From contig JAKOGI010000107.1 in the NCBI GenBank assembly GCA_029747015.1, positions 1,080,606 through 1,144,605 of the forward strand: a DNA stretch of 64,000 nucleotides, written 5' to 3'. The notes under the pieces were generated by a model. That model did no database searches. It had not been told where the DNA came from and saw nothing but the letters and a program-made list of their open reading frames with translations. The position numbers and the translations under genes were made by a program. The DNA is from Carnegiea gigantea. Taxonomy: Eukaryota > Streptophyta > Magnoliopsida > Caryophyllales > Cactaceae. Below are positions 22,656 to 35,045 of the stretch, piece after piece. Every line of letters starts with the position of its first letter. Positions within the stretch are counted from its first letter, which is position 1.

Positions 22656-24229
22656 CTACGGAGCCGGACCCCTACAATTAGAAACCTTAATCCTATCTCG
22701 CCACAGCCTCCTATCCTGGGCCATGTCCTCCGTCAGACCGACAGCTCTCAGGTCCTCTCTAACCACTTCCTCTAGGCTCTTCTTCGGTCTACCCCTCCCT
22801 CTCTTTCCGCCGGGGGGGACGATCATCTCGCACCTCTGCACTGGGGCGGCCACACTTCTCCTCTTTACGTGGCCGAACCATCTAAACCTCGATCCCCTCA
22901 TCTTCTCCTCTATGCGGGCTACTTCGGCTAAGCTCCTGATTACGCCATTCCTAATTCCGTCTAATCTCGTAAAACCACACATCCACCTGACCATTCTCAT
23001 CTCAGCTACCATCAACCTATGGACCTGCATCAGTTTTAGAGGCCAACACTCCGATCCATAGAGAACAGCCGGTCTAACTACCTTCCGATAAACTTTGCCT
23101 TTCAGTCCTAGAGGCACTCTCTTGTCACACAGCACCCCTGACGCTGACTTCTACTTTTGCCAACCCACTCTTATCCGCTGGCTAATATCCTCGTCAATGT
23201 CCCCGTTCTACTGGGTGATGGAGCCCAGATACTTAAATTTAGCGACCTTTGGAATCACTCTCCCATCCAGTGTGACGTCTCCCCCCTCTTCTATCCTTCT
23301 ACTGAAACGACAATGGAGGTATTCCGTTTTTGATCAACTTAACCGGAAACTCTTAGCTTTCAGCGTATGCCTCCAACTCTCCAACCTGTCATTCACCCCC
23401 TGCCGGGTTACATCGATAAGAACGATGTCGTCTGCAAATAACATGCACCAAGACAACTCGTCCTGGATTCATCTAGTGAGTTCATCCAAAACTAATGCGA
23501 AAAGAAACGGGATTAAGGCGGAGCCCTGATGCAGGCCCATACTAATAGCGAAGTCATTGGAGACCCCTCCCGGTATCCTAACACGCGTCTGCCCCCCTCG
23601 TACATATCCTTGATTACACGGATGTACGCGGGTGCCACCCTTTTCTCTTCCAAACATCTCCACAATACCTCCCTCGGGACTCTATCATACACTTTCTCCA
23701 GGTCAATGAACACCATATGGAGATCTACCTTTCTATCCCTGAACAAGCCCATGAGCCCTCTGAGGAGATAAATCGCCTCAATGGTCGACCTGCCTGGTAT
23801 AAACCCAAATTGATTTTCTGAAATCTCTACATCCTCTCGTAACCTTCTCTCAATCACCCTCTCTCAAAGTTTCATAGTATGACTGAGTAGCTTGATGGCC
23901 CTATAGTTATTACAATCTTGGATATCCCCTTTGTTTTTGTACAATGGGATGACTGTGCTGGCCCTCCATTCTCTGGGCATCTTGGCGGTCCTGAAAATAA
24001 CATTGAACAGCTCCGTGAGCCACTCTAGACCTACCTCTTCCATAAACTTCCAAACTTCCACCGGTATCTGGTCCGGGCCCACTGCCTTTCCATTTGCCAT
24101 CTTCTTCAAGGCCTCCCTAATCTCCTCCTTTGTTATATGGTCGCCCACACGCTGATCGCTACCCTCTTCGCCCCTACTAGAGTCGTCTCGCGCCCCTTCC
24201 CCATTTAGGAGTTTAACAAAGAACCTTTG
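22656..24229 (-). pseudogene. RTE reverse transcriptase and C-terminal region, broken
   Basis: The frame continues from the endonuclease with KKMANGKAVGPDQIPVEVWK, MPREWRASTVIPLYKNKGD, QFGFIPGRSTIEAI, HMVFIDLEKVYDRVPREVLW, then after a frameshift GLHQGSALIPFLFALVLDEL. The active site is LFADDIVL at about 23427-23440. The C-terminal part has LYGSECWPLK, EMRMVRWMCGFTR, RWFGHVKRR and a KRGRGRPKKSLEE segment. Breaks include TGA at 23864-23866 (family Trp), a frameshift near 23.53 kb and a stop near 23.47 kb. It is inactive. Confidence 0.9.
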
Positions 24230-25405
24230 CTATCTCTCCTTAATTTCAACATCCTCAGTCAACACCTTACCCTCTTCGTCCTTGATGCACCTTACCACCC
24301 CCAAATCCTTAGTCTTCCTTTCCCTCGCCCTAGCCAGTTTGAGAACCGCCTTCTCCCCTTCCTTCGACCCCAATCTGTGGTACAATCTATCAAACGCCTG
24401 GCTCTTTGCTACTGCCACCTCCTTTCTGCCTACCTTCTTGGCCGCCTTATATCCAATCTTCTTTTGCTCCCTCTCTTCTTCCGAACTACTGCTCATGAAC
24501 TCCGCGTAAGCCTCTTTTTTTGCCTTGACTTTCTCCTTTACCTCTTCGTTCCACCACCAGGCGCCCTCCATCCTGTTGCCGCCTCCCCTGGAAAGACCTA
24601 GAGTTTCCTTAGCCGACCTTCGGATGCAATCCGCCACAACCTCCCACATCGAATCGACGTCTTTTGCCCTCCTCCAAGCTCTCTCCTCAGCTATTCTTTC
24701 TGCTATTAACCCCGCCTTCTTCTTCGTAAGGGTCCACCACTTAATTCTGGGTTCTCCGACTCTCCTCGTCGTCCTTCTAGGATACTTGTCCACTACATCT
24801 AAAACCAGCAACCTGTGTTGAGTTCCCAGAAACTCGCTGGGAATCATTTTGCAATCCTTACACGATCTCCAATTTTCCTTCCTCGTTAGGAAGTAGTCAA
24901 TTTGGGTCTTGCAAGAGCTGCTCTTGAAGGTCACTAGGTGGTCCTCCCTCTTCTTGAAGAAGGAGTTGGCCACCAACAAATCAAAGGCCACCGCAATGTC
25001 CAGCACAGAGACCCCTCCCGCGTTTCTCTCTCTAAAACCGAAGCCCCCGTGGACCCCATCATAACCCGCTGCCTCCGCGCTGATATGGCCGTTAAAGTCT
25101 CCTCCTATGAACAATTTCTCGCTCCGAGGGACCTCTTGGATGACCTCATCTAGGTCCTCCCAGAAGAGCTTCTTAGTTTCCTCCGGCAGGCCTACTTGGG
25201 GCGCATACACACTCACCACGTTCATGAAAACTGAACCCACCAACACCTTAATGGCCATAATTCGATCGCTCTTACGCCTCACTTCGACCACCTGGTCCGC
25301 TAGATCCTTCACAACCAGGATGCCAACTCCATTCTTCGCCTTGGTTGACCCCGAGTACCAAAATTTGTACCCATCAATCTCTCTAGCTTTAGCCCCAACC
25401 CACTT
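24230..25405 (-). pseudogene. RTE endonuclease region
   Basis: A 391-codon open stretch shows APE-type endonuclease features: NGVGILV, NVVSVYAPQVG, FIGGDFNGHI, TQIDYFLTR and a terminal GTQHRLLVLDVV. These match the exonuclease-endonuclease-phosphatase domain of plant RTE LINEs. It ends at a TAG at 24230-24232 in phase with the reverse transcriptase frame that follows. The family usually has Trp here, so the stop is probably a mutated TGG. The real ORF would be a single EN-RT polyprotein. The 5' part is lost by truncation. Confidence 0.88.
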
Positions 25406-27649
25406 AAAATGAACCAATCCTCAACATAGTCTTTTAATCTCTCGTTCTTTCTTAAAATGCAACGTGCAACATGTTTACAGGGAATTCCTGTCACTTGCCA
25501 CTTGTTAAAGTCAAAATACTTTTCTTTTAACTTAGCAGTGAAGTGAGTATGACCTTCTTGAATTGCAAACTCACCTCTACCTGCATGGAACACCTTATTG
25601 CAATTCCTACTATCCATTTCAATGGTTCTCAGTTTCTTTTCTACAAAGGGGACAATTTTTCCCTCCTAACATTGAGCCTTTTCAAACCTTTCACGAATCT
25701 GCTATCCACCAACCGCCTAATGTCTTCTAGCATAGTATAAGTTGGCTTACCCTGTAGTTTCAGAATAACATATTTGAAGCTTTCCACAATGTTGTCTGTG
25801 TTATCATCACACTTGATACACTCAGCAAATTTGAATCAAGCCCAATGCTCTGAGAGCTTATTATCTCTAAGTTAGTGATGTGCTCTTGGATCCTTTTCCG
25901 TAATCCTTTGCATTGCTTTAAGATGAACAAAGGAAGAGTAGACATTGGAAGCAATGTAGAAGAAAGCGCTGAATCATGCACCTTCACATAAAAATAAGAA
26001 TTGTAACTACTCATTAATAAAACAAACATAACCCCTGCATAATGTTAAGTACAATGCTTAATTACCAAGGTAAAGCGAAGCAAAGTTCTTGTAATAGTGA
26101 ATTACACAAACTCTTCTTGAAGCTGCAGGATCACTTTTTTCAATGCTGATATAATGCCTTGCAAAAATCAAAGGCTTCATTAGTATCTATTTAAAAATTT
26201 AAAAATGGCCATGTTCTTCATCAAAAAAAAAATGTTATACCTTATGTCTGTCAGATGTAATGGTGTACCTTGATTGATCCTCAATGGCACTAAGTGCCCT
26301 TAACCAAGCCATGAAGGAAACAACATTCTTCTTCATCACACTCCTTCTCAACAACAGCAAAGGCCAAAGGGAACTGACAATTGTTATCATCTAGTGTCAT
26401 TGCAACAAAAAGCACTCGTCTAAATGGTCCTTTTAAGTGACAAGCATCTATACCAATAAGTGGTCTGCAATGCTGTTTGAAGGCTGTAATTGTAGCCCTA
26501 ACATAAACTAAGAGATGCTTGAGAGTTGGATTTTTTCTTGTGCCTTGGTCAATCCAATTAATGAAGCAAACTAATTTTGGATTTCTTGCTTTAAATTCTT
26601 CAATGTATTAGCTTGGCAAGCCCTTATATCCCTCTTCATGTTTACCCTCAACTTTAACTTTCATAAGCTTCTTAGCCCTCCAACATGCGTATCCTGGAAA
26701 ATGTATTTTAAATTTCTTCATAACATACTCTTGCATACCCTTGGTTTCCATCTTTGGAAAAAGTCTTACATACGGGAAGCAGTAGCTTAGCAACCCATTT
26801 AGATGATGTTGTCCTTTTTTTTTTTTTTTTAAAAGTTCTCCCACAATTATGGTTGCCATGAATTGTCTTGGCCATCCAGGTAACTTTATCCACCAACACA
26901 CTGCAGTGAATCCTCCAAGTACATCTAGGATTACTGCTTTTCTATGTGTACCTCTTCTTTTTATTTTTTATTTTTTACAGAGCAATGCCTTTTTGAATGT
27001 ACTCCTTAACTATGGTCAACAAATCTTCTTTGCAGATGAACATGTGGCCAGGTTCCAAACTAATGTTGCCATCTTTTCCTACTCCACATCACCCTTCTCT
27101 TCAATATCTTAGCCATTTTGTTGACCAAAAGCATGTGATCATCATCATCTTGAATAATTTTCCTTCGAAATTCTGTCCTGTACTCAGTCTTAGCCTCTAA
27201 ATCTATGTCATTATCAAAGTCATTGGAGAAGGTCTCATCATCAAGAGATACATCATCATCATAATCTAATGGGATATGACTATCAATAAAAAATGTCCTC
27301 ATCTTGGCTATCATCATCAACATCATCATTTACAAGCTCTCCATTCACAACATCACCCCCCAAACCTACATCACTATCACCTTCTTATGGTTCAGGTTCT
27401 CTGTTTAGGTTAACTACATCCAAGTCAGCTAAATCCTCTAATAACAATGTTGACATGGTTAGTTCAGCATCCCTTGGTGTTCTAGGGAGTGGAGAGTTTT
27501 GTACTGTGAAATGAAGAAGACTATAAACTCCTTATTGTCCTCCTAGTTGGTGTTCTAAGGGGGTGAACATGAAGGGTTGGTTAGGATCTAGCTCGAGTAA
27601 AGAAGAGACAGAATTTGGCATTGAAGAAACAGGACTTGGTGAGCTTGGT

Positions 27650-28100
27650 TTGGTTTGGTTTGGGATCTGGTTTGGGGTCTGCTTTGGGAACTAGTTTGGA
27701 ATTTGGTTTGGGATGTGGGGGAGACAGGCTTGGGTGAGGTCAGAGACTGAGTGGATGGGTTAGAGTTTAGTGTGGGTGAGACCGAGAGGGAAAAGGTTGG
27801 CAGTGATCTGGTTTGGGGTCTCCTTCGGGATGCGGGGGGAGATAGGCTTGTGTAAGGTTGGGGACTTTATGGATGGATTGGGGTTCCATGTGGGTTAGAC
27901 AGAGAGGGGAGAGGTTAGTTGTGATCTGTTTTGGGCTCTCCCTTGGGATGTGGGGGAGACATGCTTGGTTAAGATTGGGGACTGAGCGGATGGGTTTCGG
28001 TTTGGTGTAGGTGAGGCAGAGACGGGAAAGTCTGGTCTGGATCCAGTTTGGGTTGTTTTTGGAGATGAGGGAGAGACAGGCCTGGAAATCATACATTTAG
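27650..28100 (-). repeat. About 3.5 copies of a 117-bp minisatellite in the MULE reading frame
   Basis: The word GGATGYGGGGG(G)GAGAYAGGCTTG or a close variant starts at 27711, 27828 and 27946 and recurs near 28062, a spacing of 117-118 bp (39 codons). On the minus strand it encodes a Pro/Ser/Thr-rich repeat such as KHVSPTSQGR and PTPNRNPSAQSP. Confidence 0.85.
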
Positions 28101-29760
28101 ATTTTGATATGGGTGAAATAGGTTTAGGAGGCAAATACAGTACATGATATTTGGTTTTGATCTGTGCACTTGTCTTTTGGTTTGAAGATAAATGACCAGA
28201 CTTGGATTTGGCTGGGTTGGGATTGAACCTGGGATGTATTATGTTGCAGGCCCAATGATCTAATGTATGGTATTCTACCATCAATTTTGAAGATAAATGA
28301 CGTTTATAGTTTCTCCATGCGGGAAGCATTAGCACTTCGGAGACGCAAAGTTCATAGTTCAGTATGATGGGGCCTGCTTTTGTAGTAGTTCTATAAGGAT
28401 GTTGGTACAATTTTGAGGTTGTGACATTGGATTTATTAGCTTGGCTCAAACTTGGATCCTTAGCATCCACCACTGTACTTGTACCTGGACCATTAGTAAT
28501 ATACCCTCCCCCCTCGTATCATCAGTTTATCAGAATCACTGTCAATATCACTTAATCATGGGCCACTTGGTCCTAGTTGGGGCTAGCTTATGGCCATTGA
28601 CTACTCTAACATATCAAGACTTGCATCAGTCAACTGAGTAGCAGAAGCCTTTCTTAGTTCAACCATATATATGTATTGGTATTGCTACATTGACATTCTC
28701 ATTCTCCCAAGAAGTACACAAATTCGCCCAATTATCATCAACATTCAATGGCAACCTCTGCTTTTCTCTAGTAGGTGGGTGCCATGTCAACCCAACATGC
28801 CTAAGAAATTCTACCCCACTTAATAGATCAATCATATGATATTTCTCTAACACAACATCAAGAACTTGTATTTATTTTCCCTTAAAATTAACAATTAAAT
28901 CCCTTACTTCAACATCCTGCGCGTAAATAACCAATTACACTCAATTCAGCAACATATACAAAGCACATCATAAAAAAAAAAACAACCGTCAGTAGTAGCA
29001 ACCAAACCGGGTAAAATTACGAGTTAAACCCTAAAACTTAAATCCCTATACATTTGAACCCCCAAAAAAGAAAAGCGTGTCATTATATTTTGTTTTTGTG
29101 GGGGAAAATTTGTAATCCTTTCCATAACATAACCTCATTTATTCTTCTTCGATTGGGTTCTGGTGATGAAGATGATGAATGGGTTTGTCAACAAAACTGA
29201 AGTGGGCTTATGAACAAAATTGAAGTGGGTTCTCAGTAAAATGTTCAAAAATTTTTTGACCTTCTTTAATTTGTGCAACCCTTTTTTCAGATTTTGCCAC
29301 AATAAATCGCACATGCATGTAAAGGCAAACACAAACAAAGAGAGACAGATATGGAGGACACGATTTTCACTTTATACACATTAGGTTTGATAAACGTACC
29401 ATTTCTTCAATTCACACTCTAGGAAGACAAAGGTCGGTGAGCTCTTTTAATGAATGTACGAGGGAAGGAAGGAGGTGGGTTTGGTTTTATTAAGGAATAA
29501 GTTTTGACTTGTCATAAACAATTCTATTTCCCTCCTCTTTTGCTTCATGGCTTCCAGTGCCTTAGCAATCCATCAAGGACAATTTTTGAGATTTCACATC
29601 TCCAATCAACCCACATGATGGATTACCCCCCCCCCCCCCAAAAAAAAAAACCTTACGTCAAAGGTGATGGTGCCTTGAAAAACATTCACAAATGCGGGAG
29701 TCCATAAAACAGTTGTAGTAAAAGTGAGGATACCATTCTATCATTTATTGCACCCTTAGA

Positions 29761-32700
29761 CAAGAAAAAATTTCAATGATATTTTTGAATAGCTTAGAAA
29801 GTTTAATAGGAACTCCAAGCTAGTTCGAAAAAACTATGAATTTATATATATTTTTTAAAAAGAAGACTATATTCAATAGCTAAATCAATGTACTTACTTC
29901 GTCTTCGTAGTGGAAAATAATTAAACTTAGACAAGGAGTAACACATAATTCTTGTTGACATATGGTTATGTACATTGATATGTTGATGTACATTGATATG
30001 TTGCACGGATCAATCTGAAGTATGGTACTATTGCTGCATCCAATGGGTAGTACCAAGTCTGTATAGAGTGGCATAGATAATATATAAATAATTAAATAAT
30101 TAAAATTTATTACGTTTAACAATGGAAGAGTGAAAATGAAATATATGTTTTCAATGTTGCATTAAAACTTTTGTAGACCCCTCATCTAATTTTAATTTGA
30201 TGTTTGTGTAGGTGTTGATGCCAATTTCCATAAACACGACTTTGGAAATACGACTTAAAACATCACCTCCGGAAACAATGGTCATAATATCACTGATTGA
30301 TCTGATCCAATGGTTGAGTCAACACTTTTTTGGGCCTCTAAAACGTACTTTGAGCAATGTATTTTTTTGCAGCAACCAAACTACTACATAAAAACATTTA
30401 CATCAGAAATCAAAATAATACACATTAAAACGCGTTTGTTATAAAAACAATTATATCAAAAGTTATAAAACTAGAACATACGTTTTTTTTTTGTAACAAT
30501 TGTCTACCTGCAAATGTTGAACACATTGCTAAGACTTGTAAGGCCATTTTATTTGCAAGGTATTCCATCAATTCAATTCCACGATTGTTCTATTAGCCAA
30601 ATCATAACAAAGACTTTCTATTCCTAAACAAAAATTGGATATGTAGGTAATTACAATTATGAGTTCAGGACACACACACCCCCAAAAAAAAAAAAAAAAA
30701 AAAAACTAACTAACTTGGCGTTAGGACCAAATAAAAGAAAAAGGCCGTGTTATATATATTTTTCAATATTATGTTATACCTTAAAATCATTACTCCAAAT
30801 TTGGCAAAATGAATCTTCTTGTCTTGGGCTGATGCCGTAAAAATGAAAAATCTTTATATAATCTATCTAATACGTAATAGCAATATTTTTGAAACTGTCA
30901 AAATGTGCAATGACATTAAATTCTCGAAGTTCCATGTAATCTTAACCGTGAAAATTTATCATCAAGTGAATCTGAGCTATTAGTTTATAAATTTATACAA
31001 CTCTTTTTTATCAAATAGTTTTATACCCTTTTTCCTTATCAGATAAGGCCACGTTTTGGGACTCTCAAAAAGCGCTTCAATAAATTACCCGCTCCTCCGC
31101 CTCTATCTCAGACTCTATGTCTCTATCTTTCACAACCCTCTTATCTCAAACTCTCCATCACTCCATGAAAGTGATTTCTACCCACACTCTATCTCAAATT
31201 AACTGCTTGCTCTCCATCTCAAATTAACTGCTCTCTCTCCCTCCCAATCTTGAAATATTGAATTTTCAGTCCATGATCTTGCTTACTCAAATTTTTCCAT
31301 GATTTAATTCTCCACTGAGGGGTTCTAGTGATGAAATTGGATCAACTCTGTCTGTCTTTATTTCTCTGAAATGCAATCTATCAATTGAAGTTTTAATTTG
31401 TTCCCGATGCTACGCTGAATTTGTTCTACTTTGATTTTGTTTAACTAATATATATATTTGGGTTGAGTTTTGTTACTTTGCAAGATTTTTCCATAAGTTT
31501 TCTCCGCACTGTTATTATGTGCAGATGGAAAAGGTGTTAGATTATTGTTGAATTCTAAGTGAATTTGCCTTGCTATGTGATATGATGGGCTTTAGTTTCA
31601 ATGCTTCTACTTTTTTTTTATTAACTCCTGTCTCTTTCTTCCAAGGTATCAAGCGGGGTACAAATGCAAATCCTCAAACTCGGAGTAGCAGTATTTCGAT
31701 GCACATTGGGTGGCAAATTAGGTAGGAGCCTCAAATTCTTCAATTATTCTAGCATTTTCCTGATGTTCATTGTCATGGGAATATGAATCAAGGAGAGAGA
31801 TAATGGGGGTGGTATCTGATTTTAGGGCTTGGGGTTGGAGATAGGTAGAGACTACATGGAGAAGGAAAGGGGTTGTCGTAAGTGATGTTTGGGTTATAAC
31901 TTAGAAATATGTTGTTTAGGGGGTTGATTACTCACTGGGACGACTAGCCCATCTTTTTTGCTTTTTCTTTGAGTGCAGATCTTTATTGGAGTTTAGGATT
32001 TGCAATAATTCATCTTTTCTCACCCACATTAATCACTATGTATATTTTTACTTTATTTTAATTATTGCTGGTGGAATCCTTTGAAATTCTAAAATATATA
32101 AAAAAATTGGCATTTGGAGTGGAAATAGACAAGAACAGAGGAGGAACCAGAGGAACACACCCCATGGTCTCTATATTGGCTTTCTTATAAAAATCCCTCA
32201 TCCCTATCACACCATCTCTACCCATTCTTCTTGTGTGATTAATTTGATTTGTTTTTTTGAATTACGTAGGATAAAGAAATGTTGTTTGCACAGAGCACTT
32301 CTTCACCCTCTAATGCAGCGTCATTTGCATCTAAACTGCGTAAGATCCTTGAGACAAATTAGGGTTAATCTCCGTCCACCCCTCATTGTTGTCTTTCTCT
32401 TGGTTGGGATGAAATTCAATTCAGGAGATCATACTTTATATTTGAATAGTTGATAGCAGCAAATTTTAGTTGAATATTCTAAGTTGTCTTTTAACTATCT
32501 AATGTTTAACCATCAACAAAGTCCAAAGCTTTCATTTGATTTTATGGTATAAACACTATGTATCTCTTTGCTTCAAATTTAGTATCTCCTGTTGCCGGTA
32601 CAACTTTGATACTAATCATTAGAGTTACATGTACAAACTCACTATTGGCAAGGATCAGGTTCAAAGTTGGAGATGATATGAGGTTAGACTTGCGTAGGCA

Positions 32701-34849
32701 TTGCATTGGGTATGTGCTATAAATTATAATGACATTGTATATGTATGACTTGGCAGCGGAGATGATTGAGAGGCGAGACCACTGTGTAGTGGATATTTTT
32801 CAGTGATAGTGAGCGATGACCAATTTTGGTCTGTCACTTATGAATTGCATAATCAGAGGAGATAAGTTACAAAAATGGTTTTTGATTATTTTTCTTCTTA
32901 CTTAGATGGTGTTTTGCCAGAGCAATGAGTATGCACAAGTTGATGAAGAGTGGGTATGTGTGACTGCTTGAACAATTCATTTCCCTGTGAAGGATATAAT
33001 TATATCCATTAACTGTTTGTAGAAATGTCCCCAAAGGTTATCTTCTCTAGCTTATTTTTTTAAGCCTTTTTAATGTCTATATCATGTCTTGATTTCTTTT
33101 ATGATAGGTTGAACTTATGATAACTTTTGCAACAAATTCTAAATGTCTACAATATAGGTTCCCTATCAAGGACAGAACTCTTAAGTCTTGAGCAATCCTA
33201 CTTTGAAGAGAATTAGCTTGTTGGAAATGATATGATGGCTTTGATTCACAAAACTCAAACAGGCATATGGCTTAGACAATGCCATGGGAACTCTCGATGT
33301 GAATTGAACAAAACTGTGTTCACACAGGCACATAATTTCAAGAAGGTAGCTGGATAAAGAAAGGGCTTAACTAAGGGCATATGAAGGGATATAATCTTTT
33401 CTTTTTATTTGTTTGCCTTTCTTTCAAATTAAATGTTGCAACTTAACAGACCTTTGAATTGTGTACTCTATTAGAGAGAAGTTGGACAACCTCAGAAATA
33501 TCAAGGGCATAATATATTATTAGCCAGATATCCTATCATTTGGCTATTTCTATTTGCTTAATCTCTCAGCCTTCTTCTCCTACCATGTATCGCTTAAGTT
33601 GAATAGTTTTGATAATCTAGCTTTACTCTTTTGCAGCTGAAATAGAGTTGCACCTGGAATCTATCCTAATGAATTCAAATTTGTTTCCTTAGTGTCCTTC
33701 TTACTGAGTTGTGATCATCGTGCCATTAATGCAAGTAATAGTGTCTGTGTATCCTTCGCAGGTGTTGAAAGATGGAGAATGTCCCGTGAAAGATGGATGT
33801 TTTAATTTGTAGACATTGCTTATGCAGGTGCCCTTGATGTACAGCATTGGTCTTAACTGTTAAGTGATCATGGATTATCTTCTTCTAAAAATTCCCCTTT
33901 GAAACCAAAAAAGGGGATTATATGCACATTATATATAAACTATTAAGTATTTATATGGTTTGCAACCCAAAAAAAAAAAAAAAACATTTATATGGTGATA
34001 ACTTCATATCACCAAATTATTTGTTTTACACATCTAAATGTCATAACAATTTTTGAGCAAATCTATTTCAACTCTCATAATATCATTCACCTAAGCAAGT
34101 TAGTTTAAAACATCTTTAACCTTCTTTTTTTTCCCCCTTTCTAGATGATCAGATTTGCCTTTTTTAAATCATATATACTTTAAAGTAAGCTTTTCCTTTA
34201 TATTTTTTGGCATGAAATAAAATATTGCAAATTTATTTCATCCATAAAATTCAGGAAGAATCAAAATGCTGAGTGTGTTTGATGTACATGCATAGTTTAT
34301 TATGCTTAGTCCAACATTTTATATGGAATGCTTTCAATATAGCTGATGTATAATGCTCACATTTTGCACATACTATTGCTTGGATTGAGTACTTTAATAT
34401 ATGAAATTCATACTTTATATTACCATTTAATTTTGTTGAAAGTTGTCATTTAAATGCCCTATACATGAGCTTATATTTTCAAGCAAATGAATACTTGAAA
34501 GTTTACTCACCTGGTGTGAACATATTAGGACATGATGAGTTTGATGTCGATCAAGCAAAGGTGTGGAAATAAGAATCAGAGCCTTGAGTGTAATAACGTA
34601 GGTGTGAATTTTGAGGTTATTTGTCAAGTAAAATAATAGAGTTTTGCTTACAAATAAATCATCTTCAAATATTTTCTCTTGATCCCTAAGCCATTTGTGG
34701 GATGTGTAGATTAATGTCAAATTATAGCAAGCTCATAAAATAAGTCATCCACTGCCTTTTCTTCAATTCTATTTTCACTCTTGGTTTTTGCAGAGGCCTA
34801 AGTTTGTTGTAGGTCGCACAAATTGGCAAGAGAAGGTATATGGGACTTA
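29761..34849. other. AT-rich gene-poor region; pyrimidine-rich leader-like stretch at 31.06-31.26 kb
   Basis: No reading frame with recognisable domains. From about 31060 to 31260 the plus strand is CT-rich, with repeated CATCTCAAATTAACTGC words, followed by T-rich DNA. This resembles the start of a plant transcription unit, but no protein can be followed downstream. Poly-A tracts occur at 30683-30704 and 33968-33984. Confidence 0.35.
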
Positions 34850-35045
34850 GGATCTGTTCTTTTTGTGGGTAAATTGGGGTGGGTAAAAGGGTAAAGTAGG
34901 TTGAAATAGGTTGAGGTGGGTTGAAGTAGGTTGAAGTGGGTTGAATTTTTTTATGTGATAAATTAAACTTGGTTAAAATAGTGAAAGTGAGTTGAAGTGG
35001 GTTGAGGTTGATATTTTGAAATTTAGCGACGAAAAGAACAGGGCC
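34850..35045. mobile_element. Tourist-like (PIF/Harbinger-type) MITE with TTA target duplication
   Basis: Left end GGATCTGTTCTTTTTGTGGG; right end reversed GGCCCTGTTCTTTTCGTCGC. TTA flanks both ends (34847-34849 and 35046-35048). The interior consists of repeated AGGTTGAAGTGGGTTGA words. Length 196 bp. Its ends and interior words match those of the giant element at 57247-60680. The superfamily call rests on the terminal GGGCCTGTT-like sequence and the 3-bp TTA duplication. Confidence 0.8.

Larger units (their letters stand above)
22334..25405 (-). mobile_element. RTE-clade LINE, 5'-truncated, nested in the MULE transposase gene
   Basis: The 5' end starts inside the endonuclease coding region (KWVGAKAREIDGYKFWYSG). 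The 3' end carries a conserved RTE tail (CCCCAGACCCCGCGAAAGCG on the minus strand), then a TTG-type tail (GTTGTTGTTTG). The host sequence on either side reads DWFI...FERYKK once the LINE is removed, so the insertion point is within a codon or two. The duplication is at most a few T residues. Length about 3.07 kb, and richer in GC than its surroundings. Confidence 0.92.
21897..28940 (-). pseudogene. MURA-type transposase pseudogene, split by an RTE insertion
   Basis: Reading 5' to 3' on the minus strand: an N-terminal part (about 28.9-28.65 kb, LPLNVDDNWANLCTSWENEN); a Pro/Ser-rich tandem repeat region (28.1-27.65 kb); an acidic stretch (27.3-27.1 kb, DYDDDVSLDD); and a MuDR DNA-binding domain (about 27.06-26.81 kb, ending GNHNCGRTF). 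The MULE catalytic domain follows, with the first Asp in RPLIGIDACHLKGPF (about 26.44 kb) and the second in TITSDRHK (about 26.24 kb), then RRVCVIHYYKNFASLY. A SWIM-like finger (WQVTGIPCKHVARC, about 25.48 kb) has lost its first two cysteines (FDF). After the LINE come FERYKKLYDGIVHP, then CRTCKRLGYNSATYGRPRD, and a stop at 21897-21899. Several stops and frameshifts make it inactive. Confidence 0.85.
20596..29749 (-). mobile_element. Mutator-like element (MULE) with long terminal inverted repeats, interrupted by a LINE
   Basis: The left end (about 20596-20690) and the right end read in reverse (29749 down to about 29657) align over some 90 bp. Shared words include GCACCATCACCTTT, CACTTTTA, CAACT, ATGGAC, CATTTG and GAAT. 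The flanks are GCACGTTTAGA (20585-20595) and GCACCCTTAGA (29750-29760), which may be a mutated 9- to 11-bp target duplication. Removing the 3.07-kb LINE leaves an element of about 6.1 kb. The transposase gene is on the minus strand. The 1.2 kb between the left end and the transposase stop holds no recognised gene. Confidence 0.85.

Noticed and set aside
22723..25412. Plus-strand frames of 65-144 codons across 22.7-25.4 kb
   Set aside because: Antisense shadows of the GC-rich LINE coding region.
27650..28100. Regularly spaced repeats that might suggest a CRISPR-like array
   Set aside because: The repeats are contiguous 117-bp minisatellite units without unique spacers and sit in a plant transposase gene.
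31060..33850. CT-rich leader-like DNA as the start of a plus-strand protein gene
   Set aside because: No open frame with conserved features or consistent exon phases could be followed downstream.
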